From contig CM029372.1 in assembly GCA_017165825.1 (NCBI GenBank), positions 27,138,166 through 27,202,165 on the forward strand: a stretch of 64,000 nt of DNA, read 5' to 3'. The translations under genes and the position numbers were made by a program. The notes beneath the pieces were generated by a model. The model had not been told where the DNA came from, did no database searches, and saw only the letters and a list, made by a program, of their open reading frames with translations. Below are positions 23,331 through 37,600 of the stretch, piece by piece. The DNA comes from Hepsetus odoe. Lineage: Eukaryota; Chordata; Actinopteri; Characiformes; Hepsetidae. The first letter of the stretch is position 1, and each line of letters begins with the position of its first letter.

Positions 23331-23766
23331 ATTTGTGACAGACGGGTACCAGCTAGAGTAAAAGGGAAGGTTTACAAGACAGAAGTGAGACCAGCTATGT
23401 TTTACGGGTTGGAGACGGTGATGAAAATACAGGCAGAGCTGGAGGTGACGAGGATGGACAGAATTAGAAATGAGTATATTAGAGGGACAGTTCAGGTTGG
23501 AAGATTTGGAGACAAAGTTAGAGAAGCAAGGTTGCGTTGGTTTGGACATGTGCAGAGGAGAGACGAGGATTATTTCGGGAGGAGGATGTTGAAGATGGAG
23601 CTGCCAGGAAAGAGGGGAAGAGGAAGATCAAAGAGGGGGATTATGGATGTGGTGAGAGAGGACATGCAGGTGGTCGGATTGAAGGAGGAAGATGCAGAGG
23701 ACCGGAAGAAACGGATGATCCACTGTGGCGACCCCTAAACGGGAGCAGCCGGAAGAAAAAGAAGAG
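23331..23766 (+). mobile_element. RTE-type LINE 3' fragment (copy E)
   Basis: Plus-strand C terminus (LRWFGHVQRRDEDYFGRRML, VREDMQVVGLKEEDAEDRKK, then a HCGDP-type end) with a small deletion near 23430. ataat-rich repeats flank both sides. Confidence 0.9.
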
Positions 23767-23935
23767 TAATGAAATGTAATGTAATAAAATAAAATGGAAT
23801 ATAATATAATATAATAAACGTTATGTCCCCCTCCTGTTACCATGGGACAGCAAAATGTCCTTTTCGGTCTTTCTCACCTCTCTATCTGATCCTGGGACAT
23901 TTATATCCTCCGCGTCCAATAAACCAGAGAGGACT
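23767..23935. repeat. ATAAT/TAATG microsatellite after LINE copy E
   Basis: (ATAAT)n-like tract at 23771-23818, then short unique sequence leading into the THRAP3 promoter. Confidence 0.7.
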
Positions 23936-24389
23936 TCAGTCTTTAGGGCACTAGGAAACGAGTGCGCAGGTCGCGCCCTCGGAAGGGAGTGAGCGAGTGC
24001 GCAGATTGGGCCGCAGCCGGACGGAGTCCGTTCCTCCTCCTTTAAGGGGAGAAGAGCTCGGGGCCGAAAGCAGGAAGGAAATCTGACCTGCTCTCCCTCC
24101 CGCCCTCCCCCTCCCCCACCGCTCCCTCTCTCGCGCTCTCTGAGGAGAGACATGATCCGGACTCTCTCAAACACGAAAACACACGCCCGGATGGCTTCAG
24201 CTGCGCGGCCGATTTTCGTCCACGAGTTTGTCTCCTTTCACTCCGCCATCTGAGTGCGATAGATTTGGTGCCGATATTGTTTTTTTGTGTTATTTTCGTT
24301 ATTGTTTTGCTGAATTAATAGCTCTAGATCCGGGTCCTCGAGCTGAGCTCGCGCGCTCAGGCTGGCCCTGCGCGAGCCCGACCGTTGAG
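23936..24389 (+). promoter_or_regulatory. thrap3: THRAP3 CpG-rich promoter and non-coding first exon
   Basis: A clear rise in G+C and CpG (gtgcgcaggtcgcgccctcg, gctgagctcgcgcgctcagg) in an otherwise AT-rich region. A YY1-like ctccgccatctg lies at 24241. A good donor, TTGAG|GTAGGT, follows 24389 and would join the exon at 28207. The transcription start is not determinable; about 24200 is a guess. Confidence 0.65.
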
Positions 24390-25547
24390 GTAGGTCGGTG
24401 TTGACGGGCTCTAAGAAACCCGATTATTTACGCCTTCTTGTGTTTAAAAACGTGATTTAATGTCCTCAAGCTGGTCAAAACGAGCAGCTTTTCCTCAGGT
24501 AACCTCGGGAAGCATCCATTTGCGTTCAGAAATGGAGAAAATACAACGATTAGCTGTTAGCCTAATGCGGCTAGCCGACTAGCTAGTCGGCTAACACCTC
24601 GTTTTGGTTTTTTTTTGTATATTTATCGGGTATTAATGGCTCAAATTTCACCTCACTAGCATTAGGCGACGGTTTTGATGGCATGAAGTAAAAGATGACC
24701 TGCTTTTGAAGCTGTAATGAGGTTTATTTAGGGGTATTTTACAGAAACGGGCGCTATTTTTGTCTTGAAAGCGCGAGAAGGGCCACAATATTGAACAGGC
24801 GAACGAGTTAATGCTCCTTAAAACGTCCCAGCTTTGTTCCAACGCCCCCAAAACAGGCTAAAATCAAGGCCCTTTTGTGAGCAAGTCTTTTAAAGGCCCA
24901 TGTTTCTGTTAAGTCCTGCAGAATGAAAGTAATTGGTGTTTTAGTGCTCTCCTGAAGGCCTCCTGGGCTCCAGAGAAATGATTCAGGTCAAAATAACACC
25001 CAGATGAGTCTGGGATGCCCTTCCTTACAGGATTCTTCTTCTTCCTGAAGAGGACCTGAACACTAACTTATATTTTCACATTTTTAAAAGCAGGATCGGT
25101 CCTCATGAACTGGTGACTGGACCATGTCTTGGCCTGACGGTGCACATGTTGGTTTTATTGTCTCTTCCTTCTGCTTCCACACATGGATGATGGAGGAACC
25201 ATTTCCTGTTAGAATTTGAGAAACTTGGCCTTGATTGACATCATTTCAGACACTGTACTTGGACTGCTCTCTTAATCAGATTTGAATTCTCTTTTTGGTA
25301 CTCCACGATTATGAAATTAGAATATTTTTGTCGCCAGTGTGTGGAACCCTGAGAACTTCTTGGTGGCCTGCAAAATGGTGAATAACACTATTGGGCGAAG
25401 GTTACGTTCGGTGAACGCGAGATGTTCTGTTAAATTATCGTAATTTCAGCATTTAGCGAAATAATCATGGTTGATTTTTGATCTTGGTGAGTAAAATCTT
25501 TCGAGTTTAATAAGAGCTGCTGGCTATTCTCAGGTAAAGGTTACGAT

Positions 25548-25904
25548 TATTTCCTCTGCATCTTCCTCTTTCACACCAACTGCCTGCATGTCCTCTTTCA
25601 CCACATCCATGAACCTCCTCTTTGTCTCCTCTTGTCTGGCAGTTCCGTCTTCAACATCCTTCTCCTGATCTACTCCTCGTCTCTCCTCTGGACATGTCCA
25701 AACCAACGCAGTCTCGCCGCTTCTCTTGCTTTGTCTCAAAGCTGTCCAACCTGAGCTGTCTCTCTAATGTACTCATCCCTAATCCTGTCCATCCTCATCA
25801 CTCTCAAATCTCAGCATCTTAAGTCCTGCAGTTCCACCACCAATTTTTTTGGTCAAGCACCACCATATCCAACCTGTGCAACATAGCTGGTCTCACTATC
25901 ATCC
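25548..25904 (-). mobile_element. RTE-type LINE 3' fragment (copy F)
   Basis: Old, diverged copy in the first THRAP3 intron. The minus strand keeps ALVWTCPEERRG-like and VVKEDMQAVGVKEEDAE segments in shifted frames. Flanks 24390-25547 and 25905-28206 are intron with nothing recognised. Confidence 0.8.
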
Positions 25905-28206
25905 TTGTTTTTAGACAGTTGCACATTGTGGCCCAGAAAACACGTCTTGGTTTTTGAAGCGTCCTACTAAAGGACTGCACACCTTGAGGACACTAGTTTT
26001 GGAGGTTACGGTGTAGGGATGTACGGAAGCTGTAAAAAGGTGAAACGTTGAATGGCACAGATTGATTCTAGATGTTTAACTTGAATTACAGTAACGTTTA
26101 GAAAGGGGGGATTAGAGAGGAACGGGATAATCATTAACTGCAGGAGATTAGAGTTCAGTTCTTATTCCCGTCCTACCAGTTTATTGGCCCAGCTTTACGT
26201 CAACATTCAGAGGGAGGAAAAAGACAAACAGTTGATAGATCTGAAGTTATTTTTTTGGTGGCAGGTGGGTGAACGTCCTCGATTTTATTCCTGGAAAAAA
26301 ATTAATGATTTGATTTGAGTCCGTTCAGATTTTACTGGTTACAAATGACAGAAATGAGAGATTCAGTGTGTAATTACTGATATTGCGTGTTGCCCAATAT
26401 CACTCGATTGCCTGTCATTCGTTCAAACGGTAGAGTGAAAGTTTCAGTTCTCTAAATAGCAGCATGTCTTTACACAGGATCTTTTGCTGATTTAATTTCT
26501 TTTCTCTTTTGTGAAGGTGTTGAAAAGATGTTGGTAACAGCCAGTAATGCTTTAAGTTTTGGTTTGAGGTCAACTGCATATTAATAAGCCTGACTTATTA
26601 ACCAGTTGACCTGTTTCTGTGGTTTTTCCTTTTGAACTCAGGGAGAGACTGCAGTAACCACGAAGTTAATAAATTGTTGTATTGAGCAAAGATTTAAAAT
26701 CTACTGAAAGAGTAGAAAAGTAGATTGACTTAGCATTGCTTCTGCAATTGCTTTTTGTTATTTTTATTTGACAAATCGACCGTTATCCTCAGCTTTGTCC
26801 CTGTTGGCAAGCGGTTTATTTACTTTTTGTGACCTGTCCTGGCTTTTTCACCGTTGTTAGGAGGATAAACATCTCAGATAAATAATGAAATTTGGATCTT
26901 TGCTTACTTTCACTCTTGGCTGTCAGTTAACTGCAACGTTAGCTAAAATACAGCTAAAGATATGACTGAATTATTAATGGTACAGCAAACTGTAACTGGA
27001 TTTACTTTTACACAAGACTTTTTTTAAGTGTAACTGAGTTGCATCCATTTTAAATAATCTTGAATGGTGTCGTTCCTGTTGCCAAGCAGTTTATTTGAGC
27101 ATTTTTGTTAACTCGTGGTAACCAGGACCCGACAGTCTGCTGTCTACTGGTTGCTTCAGATTGCTTTGTCCAAGTCTGGCGATACCAGTTTATAACTCTA
27201 TTAATATATTTTAAATTGACTGGTACTGCTGCTAAACTAAAGCGAAGTTTTATTCGATAACCCCTCCAGCAGGTTCGGGAACGTTTGAAAATGGCCCTTT
27301 CAGTTTGAGTCTGAACCAGTTCATCTTCTCAGATTCTGTAATATGCTTAGAAAAATATCCTTCCATTTTTAACACAAGACAACATTTTTTTGGAACTGAT
27401 GCCTGTTTTGCTCGTAGAGCTGCCAGCGAAGCAGCAGCCAATCATGTTCCTAAAAACCTGCCCCTCCACATTAGTTGGGATAATCTGTTTGGCGCTGAAT
27501 TTGAAATGGTTGCGAGGAGCTTTTCGGTGCGAATGATCTGTGACGGTCTTCTGCCACTGAATTAGAGACTCTTAACTGTCCAGAGTAAAGCGGGGGTGGC
27601 GTGGAATTAGCATTTTAGAATTTCAGTCAAAAGCATTTTATGGTTAAAGTGGACCAGAGGAAAATACAGTTTCCTTATTAATATCCTTGATAAAATACAG
27701 AGAAATACAGTTCTCGAGTACACGAGACTCAGAAAATGGAACTAGCCTACACGTTTTACTCGCCCCAGCTGATTTGAAGTCATAGCAAGATTGTGCTTCT
27801 GTTTTGTCACCACTTTGCACCAAATGGGTCAACCGCTGTAAACTTACTGTAATGTGCAGCCTCTTTTTGCCAAAAATGGAAAAAGAAAGTGAACTAAGGA
27901 CACATATCAGAATTAAATTCACTTTTATTATCGTTGAGCAGAGTGCAGGCGCAGAGCCAATAAATAAATACAGTTATCATCAAACCAGAAGTGCAAACAA
28001 CAGAATTGACGCACTATAAATTAAAAGAGGGCAGCAAAAATGGAGTTTACAGATTTATAGAAGAGCTATCCAGTAGTTTTACCACAATTTACCGAGTGTA
28101 TCTGAGAGAGTTTTGGTTTCTGCTTAAGAATTAATGTTGCAGAATCATTTGGCTGTCGTTTTTATATACTTTTTTTTTTTTTTTTTTTTTGTCCTTCTCT
28201 TTTCAG

Positions 28207-28369
28207 GTTTTGATCTTTTCAGAAAAGGTGATTTAAGGATGTCTAAGCCCCCGAATTCCCCTGCCAGGAACTCTCGATCCAGGTCGAGGTCCCGGTCCCG
28301 ATCGCGCTCCTACTCACGCTCTCGCTCGAGTAGCCGCTCTCGCTCAAGGTCCAGGAAGCATCGCTACAG
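28207..28369 (+). CDS. thrap3: THRAP3 first coding exon
   Basis: Coding starts at the ATG at 28239, after 32 non-coding bases. Encodes residues 1-43, mostly Arg-Ser dipeptides, and two bases of codon 44. The acceptor follows a T run of about 20. Confidence 0.92.
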
Positions 28370-31366
28370 GTAGGAGGTTTAAAGCCAGCTCCAATAAGCC
28401 AAAGGTTTCTGATTACCAGGGGTTTCAAAAAACAGTGTTTTCCCGGTCCTGACGGTTAAGCTACATATATTTATAAACCGCATAATAATGTGCTACAGTC
28501 ACTTTACACATGAGTATATTTACTTTGTTCATCTTCTGAGCAAACTCGGCGTTAAATAGTTTCAAGCAGATGTCGATAGATACCAGAACCATATATGTGT
28601 TGGCAGGTAATTGTTTTACAGAGAATCAAACCAGTGCTTGGATCTGTCTAGAGGTGATAGTTTTTGATTAAAATTGATCATTTATGGGTAAAGCTCTTTT
28701 TGAGATGCTTAGTGGCAACTACAGCAACAGTAAATACCCATTTCTAAAGTAGTTAGTGGGCTGATCTGTACTGTTACTTACAAATGACTTTCTCAGACTG
28801 CACAAATACTCAAATGTTTCCGTACGCCAAGTTGTAAAGACGACATGAATTTGACAAAAGCGCAAAGGGAAGAGTTGTTTTCTTGTGCCCTCTTGGAAAT
28901 GTCAGTTATTCCAAGGTAAGATTCGTGAGTAGTTTCAGAATATTTTGATAAACTGAAGGCGGTGAATAAAATGGACACATTTTCCAGCGTTAAGCAATGA
29001 GTTCAGCCGTTCCCTGAACTACAGTTCAACACTAACGCGGTCATGTCTCAGACTGGGGAGCTCTGTAGCCAAATTTGAACGGTGGCCTGTTTGAGGAATG
29101 TGTGAAACATGCATGAAATTCATTCTTTAATACTTAAGTGGGCATTCAGCTCAAAAGCGTTCAAAAGTTTGAACTTCCCATCACTCAGATTTCTCAGAAC
29201 TTAAGCCTGCCTCGAGAGAAAGTGGATTTTTCTCAGTGTTCTGCGTGCAGGGGGAGCATATTCAGCTCGGCTGCCCCGTTTCACCTTCCCGACAACCAAA
29301 GTGGTCACAATTTGGGCTAAAAGATCTCTGCGGCACGGTCTGTTTTCAGTGGAACTAAATAAACTGCACTCGGAGCGTTGGGAGCTCGACGAGGAGCGTT
29401 TTCACTGAGTGTAGTATCAGTCACGTGTTTTTATATAAATACTTACAATTAAAATTAGAAACGGTGATAGTCTTGAAATATACTGTGGCTCATCATGACT
29501 CGTTTGTTGTTGTGCCTCAGAGCAAAACGTTTGGGATGCTGTGCTGCTCAAATCGACATTTTATTAGTGTTGGTATGTTTGTCACCCTGCAGAAGTACAT
29601 GTGGGATTTTTTATTAATGCACACTGGAGATCTTTGAGCACACACACACACACACACGAGACAGTCACTTTCAACCAGCCACTGTCCTGCTACGCAGTCA
29701 TGTGATCCGAGTGTGGCTCCATCCAGAGCAGGGTTGCCAGAATGGGCCATTTTGGGTCACTTTTGAATTAAAATATTGCACTAATTGGGTTGGTATTGTC
29801 ATGTTGGAAACTCCCTTTTTTTTCTGGCAACCCGTTTGAGCGTGCAGTCTGAAACGGGGAGGATTGAACAGGCCACTTTAACCAAACGAAAATCGAAGTG
29901 TTTTACATTTCCAGGTTCAGTTTTAGCTTTCGTTGCCTTTAAATAATTCCATCTTAAGTGCCTTTGTCAAAAGTGGCCAAATGAGACATTCTGCCTGCCT
30001 CAGCTGCCTCTGATTGAACATAAAATGTCGGAGGGTTTTCTGAGGTACAGCCTGCCCCACCTGAAATGGTGGTTAACGGCGCATGATCTTGTGCGCCTGA
30101 AGCTCAAACACCTGAAAGACAGTACAGAGAATCTCGCTCTTAAATATTTTGGTTTAAGAAACGATGGCTTTTTTTCTTCTTCTTGGTGTTAATAAATGAG
30201 ACTGAAGTGAATCTGGGTTTTGGTAAGGCGCTGTATAAAGTAAACCTCCCTGCATGCCACACTTTTCCAGCTGAACGTTATCTGGATCAGATGAAGTGTG
30301 TTGAGCTACAGAATTACTCAACCTGAGACCCCCAGATCTAGAGATCCTCTCTGGTTCCTGCTGTTTGTAGGCGGTAAATAACAAAATGTTGCCGAGTGCT
30401 GCAACCATCTTGTCTTTAAGCAACCACACAATGGGCCGTGTGTGATGGCGGGGCGTACTTTCTCATTTTTAATATTTGAACATTCAGAAACAGGTTATTG
30501 GTGGTTTGAACTTTTTTGAAACTTTGCAAACGTACGTTAGTTTCCTTTAGTAGTCACATTTTTTCCATTCGGCAAAGAATGCTCAGTGGAAAAGAGTGTT
30601 TTAGCATCTTTCTTTTTCTCCTTTTCTCTTCAGCTCGTTGCTGCAGGTTGATTATTTTAGGCAGTCAGGCTGTGGTGTAGAGGTTTGCAATCCTGGCCAG
30701 AAGTGACTCATTGTCATTGATCACTCAAATAGAAAACCATGCTTGCTCCTCCTCTTCCTCCTCCTCCTTCTCTCTTCACTCCCTGCACTTGTTTCTCTCG
30801 TTCTGTCCCGCCTGTAACGATCAGAGCAGAATCGTTTCTCTTCCGTTCCGGGCCTTTTTGCACTTATCACACATGGTTCAACTTGCTAAAGGATGTTTGT
30901 TCCACTGTTTAGGAGTCTTTGTTGCACGGTAGATTATTCGTTTTGAGTTTTCCAATGAAAGATCAAAAACGGTAAGTGCGCTTTTGTGATGTTGGTGCAA
31001 CTTATGTTCCCGTTTCTTTGTATGTGTAATTCTCTTCTTAGTCATGATCTTGATTTTAATCAGAATTGTTATTTAAACAATTTTTTTTTGGTCATTTGTA
31101 AACCTTGTGTTTTTAAGTAGAACCTCAAAAAAAAGTAAATTCTTAAACGGCTTAAAATGCAATCTTTTTTTTGCTTGTTTCAATTCAACACTTTCACGAG
31201 GGTGGCAATACAGAAGAATGGTAACACAGCACCCCCTAGTGGGAGTCACATGATACTGCAATGTGTACAGATGGTTAATAAAATGTATACATTTTGTTAC
31301 ATTTTAAAAACTATTCTGGATAAAGAAGTTTAATTCTGCATAATTCTGGCTCTAAATCTAAAATTT

Positions 31367-31402
<36 letters not shown>

Positions 31403-34400
31403 CTCTCCCCTCTCTCCCCTAGCTCTAGATCTCGCTCCCGCTCACACAGCCGGGAGAGAAACTACCCCTCGAGAGATTTTCAAGGAAACCGCGGGTATAA
31501 CCGTGGGTTCCGTGGCTATCGGAGGCCCTTCTATTACAACCGGGGCAGGGGTCGTGGCTATTTTCCCCGCGGCTACCACAGAGGAGGCGGTAACTATGGT
31601 TACCGCTCCAACAACTGGCATGGTGGCCACCGGGACCAGCAGCAGTCCTACGATCACCACTCTCACAGCCCCAAGAGGGGGCGCTCTCGCTCCCGCACTC
31701 CGCGTAAGCGTTCTGGCAGCCGCAGCCGGTCGAGGTACTCGGAAAGGTCTTCGTCCCACTCGCGCCGCTCCAGCTCAACTTCGCGGTCCTCATCTCCACG
31801 GCGACGTAACTCTGCCAAACACTCCAAAGAATCTAAGAGTAAGGGTTCTCCGGCAGAGGCTAAAGTCACCAGTAAAGAAGAGGAGCCGAAGCCTCCGGCC
31901 TCCATCTCCGAGGAGCCGCCAAGCAAATGGGAGAACCTGAGCGACTATGCCACGAGTCCTAAACAGTCCGGCCAAGGGCAAACACCAACGGGTGCTCAGC
32001 CCGAGGTCACAGTGTCCCTTTCTGGGACGTCCGGCAATGGTGCCACTCTCTGGAGAAGCATTGAATCCAAGAGCCCACCAAAGCCATCGTCCTCGACCGG
32101 CTTTGGTTTCTTCTCCAAGGAAGACATGAAGGCGGGAGACAAATCGGCGCAAATCTCCACCGCGTTCAAAAAGTATGTGATCTTGTATGCTGGAGCCTTT
32201 CGAATGTTTTTTTTTACCAACATCCCTCTCTTTTCTGTTTCTCTCACAGAGTGATTGATTCATAATCATATTTTTTCAAATGTGTTTAGTTTGTGCACAG
32301 CAAACAAAGATCCTTGGAAGAGAATAGAGGGTAAAATGGAACGCAACTCAATTCAAAGGCTAATAAATGCCAAAATCTTGCTGGCTGTTGCCCTGTGCTA
32401 TGAGGTTGTTTGCAATCCCATAATTTAGGAGATAAAGCTTAGATGATGTAAGTATATTTCCCAAAACGAAGTCCTGGTCAGTCATGTCTGCTGTGGTGCA
32501 ATTTTTTTGAGTGCTCAGTGTTTATCAGCTTTTGTTATTGTAGTAAAGAAATTAGAGTAGCTACAGTTGTATGCAAAAGAATGAACACCCTGGGGTCAAA
32601 TGACAAGTGAAGCATTAACTTGAGTTAACTAGAGCTGAGCTTTAAACATGCACAGGTTTTAATTATTTTGTAATGGGTCAAATTCAGCAAATAGTAATTG
32701 CACTGAATGCTATGGAAGCGGTTTGTACTTTGACCCACGGGCTCCAACTTTTGTATATGACTGTATAGCACTTATTAAAGTGCATAAATCAAATGCGATC
32801 ACATGCTTTATATATTCACCATCACTGTGAAAACGTGTAAAGGAATCACTCTTCGTCATGTACTTCAGGTTTCTGGCCGAGAAGAAAAAGCCCTCCTCGG
32901 ACTGGGATAACGGTCGAAACGAAGACGCGAGCCCCGAAGACGCAGAAAAAGAGAAAAACAGCCGAAAGCCTAGAGGCGTGTTTGACGTGGATCCTGTCTA
33001 TAGCGAGACGAAGACGGAGAAAGGACTGCCTTTCCTGGACGAGGAGGAAGAGGCTTACCTGAAGGGCCTGAAAGAGAAGACAGAGGATGAACCCAAATAC
33101 AAGGCCAAACCGACCATCTCCGCGCGGGATTTGTTTGAGGAGCGTTTCGGGAAATGGGACGACGACTCCTACGCCTCCAACAAAGACTCGACCCAGCGGG
33201 AAGAAGAGGTGGAAGAGGAGGAGCACGTGATGGAGGAGCTCTACCGCAGCCGCAAGCAGGCAGCGCGCAAAGAGGAGAAGGCCGCTAAGAAGAAAGAGAA
33301 GAAGAAAAATCGCGCGAGTCCGTCTTCTCCTTCGCCCCCTAGAAGCTCGGAGAGGAGCCGGCCGCTTTTCCCCGCAGCGAGGGAGGTTTCGCCTCCCGCC
33401 AGGGCATCGAAGAAGAAAGACCCCGAGTTCAATTTTAGCTTGAAAGCTTTCACTGATGAGGCCGAGAGGTAATTGAGGATGAGCGTTTACTGCTGGTAAA
33501 CTACACGCGAACGCAGCTTCCCTTCGCTCACACTCGCGCGTGCGCGCACACGTAACATCGCCAAAGAAAAACACTGAACACTTAAACAGAATCATCCACA
33601 AAACAACCAGAAATCGCAGTAGTTGTCAGTGGCTACTTTAATAACACCCGATATCAATGCTTGACCTCATTAATACTCAAATGATTGAATGCAATCAAAT
33701 CTACAGCCATGTTCAGCCCTCCCAGAATAGTAGAGAACACAGCACAATCTTTGGTTTTGATGCTGATCTCTGCCTTTTATCTCCACTAGCATCCTGTTTA
33801 CTAGATCACCGAAAAAATAATCAAACGCTCCAGCGTGCTCACTATCGACAAATATTCAGAGAAGACGTAACGCCTAGGTTCATTTCACTGGCTGCCCATC
33901 ATGTTTCGATTTGAAAGTCCAGTGATTTCAGAAAAAGTGCTCGGTCTCTGCAAATTTAATAAAACCCCATTTATTCATGTTCCTTTTTCTTTCTGCCAGC
34001 TCATCCGGTGCATTAGCCAAAGAGAGACGTTTGTCTCAGGATTTGGTGCACCCTGTTAAGAAAGAGCACGAGGAGTTCCGCTCCATTTTCCAGCACATTC
34101 AGGCTGCCCAGCTCCGCCGCAGCCCCTCTGAGCTGTTCGCTCAGCATATAGTCACCATCGTTCATCACATCAAAGGTAACTTCAGCCTTTAATCATGACA
34201 CAGTAGCTGCTGCTCTGTGATCCTGTTCTTCTGCCCTCTGCTGTTTGGACGTTCTCGAGGGGGTTCTCACAATTTGAGCCCTTTGTTTTCAAGTGCGTAT
34301 CTAGAAATAGAAATGGGTTTATTTTTTTATTTGTGGCTCTGCATGATGTTTTTGTTTTTTTTTTGTTTGTTTTTCTTCCTTTTTTCCCCTCCCTCACCTA

Positions 34401-34640
34401 TCTGTAGCCCAACACTTTCGGTCGTCTGGGATGACTCTGAATGAGCGATTCGGCATGTACCAAAGAAAAGCAGCACAGGTGGAAATGATGAGGCAAAGAA
34501 AGAGTCCTGAGATCCACAGGTAAATGTCACCTGCATGTTTTGGGTTTTTCTTTAGTTTCAGAAGTTACGTATCCTGCAAAAAAACAAACGTATACAACTT
34601 TCCACACACCCCAGATGTTTCCCAGCCCTTGCTTGAATAG

Positions 34641-34671
<31 letters not shown>

Positions 34672-37600
34672 GTAAAGTAGTTTTGATTCTCGTTTTGGAG
34701 ACATGCACCGTAAGCGATGAAGCAAAACAACGTTTTCATATGATCTAGCGTTTAGGACTCCTGGTTTTCACCCAGGCGGCCTGGGTTCGACTCCCAGAAT
34801 GGGAAGTGTTCCTTTTTGCCAGGGTGGTGGTGGTCTAGTGGTAGGGTACTTGCCTGTGGCTCAAGAGGTCTCAGGTTAGAATCCCACCTCTAGCACTACC
34901 ACCACTGGGTCCCTGAGCAAGACCCTTAACCCTGAGTGTCTCCAGGGGGGACTGTCCCTGTAATTAGGACATGGAAGTTGCTCTGGATAAGTTGTTTCCC
35001 ATCCTGGTATTGGAAAATGCCACATCGAACGAAGAGCCAAGTTTAAATTCATGTTGGGTCGAAAACTAGAAGCAAAATTTAGTATTCATGGTCTCGGTGG
35101 ATCGACCACATCTGGGGGGGAAAGTGAAGAATTGTTTACGTTTGTATCGATGCTGTTCTTTCAGTTATTTGAAAACGTGCTGAATTTCCGCTTGCGTGTT
35201 TCTGATTTTCTTTCTTTCTTTCCTTTTTTCTCTCCCTAGGAGAATTGATGTGTCTCCCAGTGCTTTTAAGAAGCACCCTCGTCTGTTTGAGGATATGGAA
35301 GAGAGCGAGTATAAGGTGACAGAGCGTTTTCAAATCCAAAATACCAGCCCAAATGTGTGCCAGCTGAAACAGCAGTGTGCTTTTTCCCCCCACATTTAAA
35401 GGAGGTGCATAAATCTAATACACGAGAACCAGAGTACCTTTTTGTATTACTGAGCATTACGCCCTCCCCCTCCAGCTTTTGTGATATGATTAATCGGTGG
35501 TTCATACATGCCCAAACAAAAGGCTAATCAAAATGGAAGTGACTATTGATCCTGTTGTCCAAGCCTTTCAGTGGACCTCTAAGCAAATGGCATAGTAAGT
35601 ATTTCTTCTTGAAAATGCATTTTGAAAAGTGAGACTCTACTAATCACCTTGGGGAAAGCATGGAGCATGCTGCTTTCCCATGAAATCTGTGCAGTTTTCT
35701 CATGAAGTCTCACTTTTTTGATTTTGTTTTACCTGACACCTTTTTTTTCAGTGGGCGATCTGCAGTGTCCTCATGCTGTGTACATTGTTTGGCACCTTCT
35801 AGAACTTACAAAAAAGCATGTATTTGTAGCATTTACAGAGACGCGGAACCAAAGGGTGGATTTCCGTTTGAAGCCGGAGATCCAGCTAATTCAGATCTTC
35901 GTCACAAAATCGCAAACATCTGATTTAGGTTTTAGTTTTGCGAAGGGTCTCTGTTTTCATGTTTGAGTGAGATTTGAAATGTCGTCCTTCTTCTGAGTCA
36001 CCACTAGATGGAGAACTGCAGCAGGATTTTGGTCACAAGGTGCTTCAGTCTCCCGGTCACTGTTTTTAAACTTCTGTGCTTTTGTCTCAACTGCAGTTAA
36101 ACCCAGAATGGGCTTTCTGGTCACAATGTAAGGTTCGCTCTCTAGAGCACAGTTTCCTAGACATGCATGAAGCCTGGTTTTTGGGTCAGTGGTTAATGAC
36201 CATTTTAAAATCCGTTTCCAGGCCTAATCTGGGTCTGAGAAACTAGCCCGAGGAGCTTCAGCGAAGATCACGTGAAATGCTTTATTTTGTATCTCGCAGC
36301 CGTGTTGAAAACACAGGGCTGAGTTCTTCCATCAGAAATAATCCTCTTCTAAAACCCAATTTAGTTTGAGACTGAAGACGTCATCTTTGTCTGGAAGCCC
36401 AGTTCTTTTGTGTTTTGGTTTTGCCTTCAGGGTTCCTAAATGCTGGGTTTTCATTCGAACTGGAACTTTACTGCCTATTAATGTTCTCTAGGGTTTCACA
36501 CTTCTTCCTGAGTGTCTTCTCTGCTTGTGAACGTTGCGTTTATGTGTATTAATCCTGAAATGCATCGCTGTGTCTCCACAGGACTATGGTAAAAAATATG
36601 AAGGAGATTCAATGGACCTGCGTTTGGATATTGAGCGACGTAAAAAATACCCCAAACGTGAGGGGGGCAGAGGCTCAGCTGGCTCACGTACCCCCAGCCG
36701 CGAACTGTCTCCCGACAAACCCTCCAAACACAAGAAGTCCAAGTAAGTCCCGCGTGAACCTGCGTTAGATGATGATATTCTAAAGAAATCGACTCATCAG
36801 CTAGTTTTTGATTTTTTTTTTTTATTTATAAATATGAATAATTTTTAAATTTAAAACTTTGCTTTCACTTGTCTAGTTGATAGATGGTCTCAGTGTTTTT
36901 GGCACGAGTGATCATAAACAACAAACTCAAGATGGTTAAAATCAGTCACAGCTCTTCTGGAAGTCACATTTGATAGTCCTGTACAGCGATGGTCTTGATC
37001 ACTGCTGCCTCAAAAAATTCAGTTTTCTGCGTTTTAAAACCAGTATGTCTTTTAGCTCAATGTATCAAATCTGTATGCGAGAGCAGTGTGAATAAAGCGT
37101 TGATAAATCTATGATGACTGAGGAAGATGATAGAAATCAAAAGTTCACATCCAGAAAGAAGAGTTTACATTAAGTTTGATGAGAACAAAATCAGTCATTA
37201 CTGCGTAGAAAGCGAGCCCTCGGGAAAACCGGTGACTCCAACAGTCCGAATTTGAGGGTGGGTGAAAATGATTAGATCAGATCATCGCTCCTGCCCTCGG
37301 TGACCGTGCTGCCACGCTTTATCTCTTATTTTAGGAAAAGCAAGAAGAAGCGCGAGAGGTCTCCTTCCTCCTCCTCCTCTTCATCTCCCTCTCCACATCC
37401 CTACCGTCCCAGGGAGTACCACGGGGAGGAAGCTGAGCATGTGGAGAAAGGGGGGTTCGATAAGTCCCGTTTAGGACCCCGAGAGTACCAGGGGCCCATG
37501 GACCGTGGGCCCCGGGACTATGAGGGGGGCCACTTGGAGAGGGGTTATGAGAGAGGAAGAGGGGGGTATGACCGCGGAGGATACGACAGGGCAGGATACG

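Noticed and set aside
31368..31940. 190-codon plus-strand frame over THRAP3 exon 3
   Set aside because: Wrong phase. The RS-rich phase that joins exons 2 and 4 is the real one, and this frame starts inside the intronic T tract.
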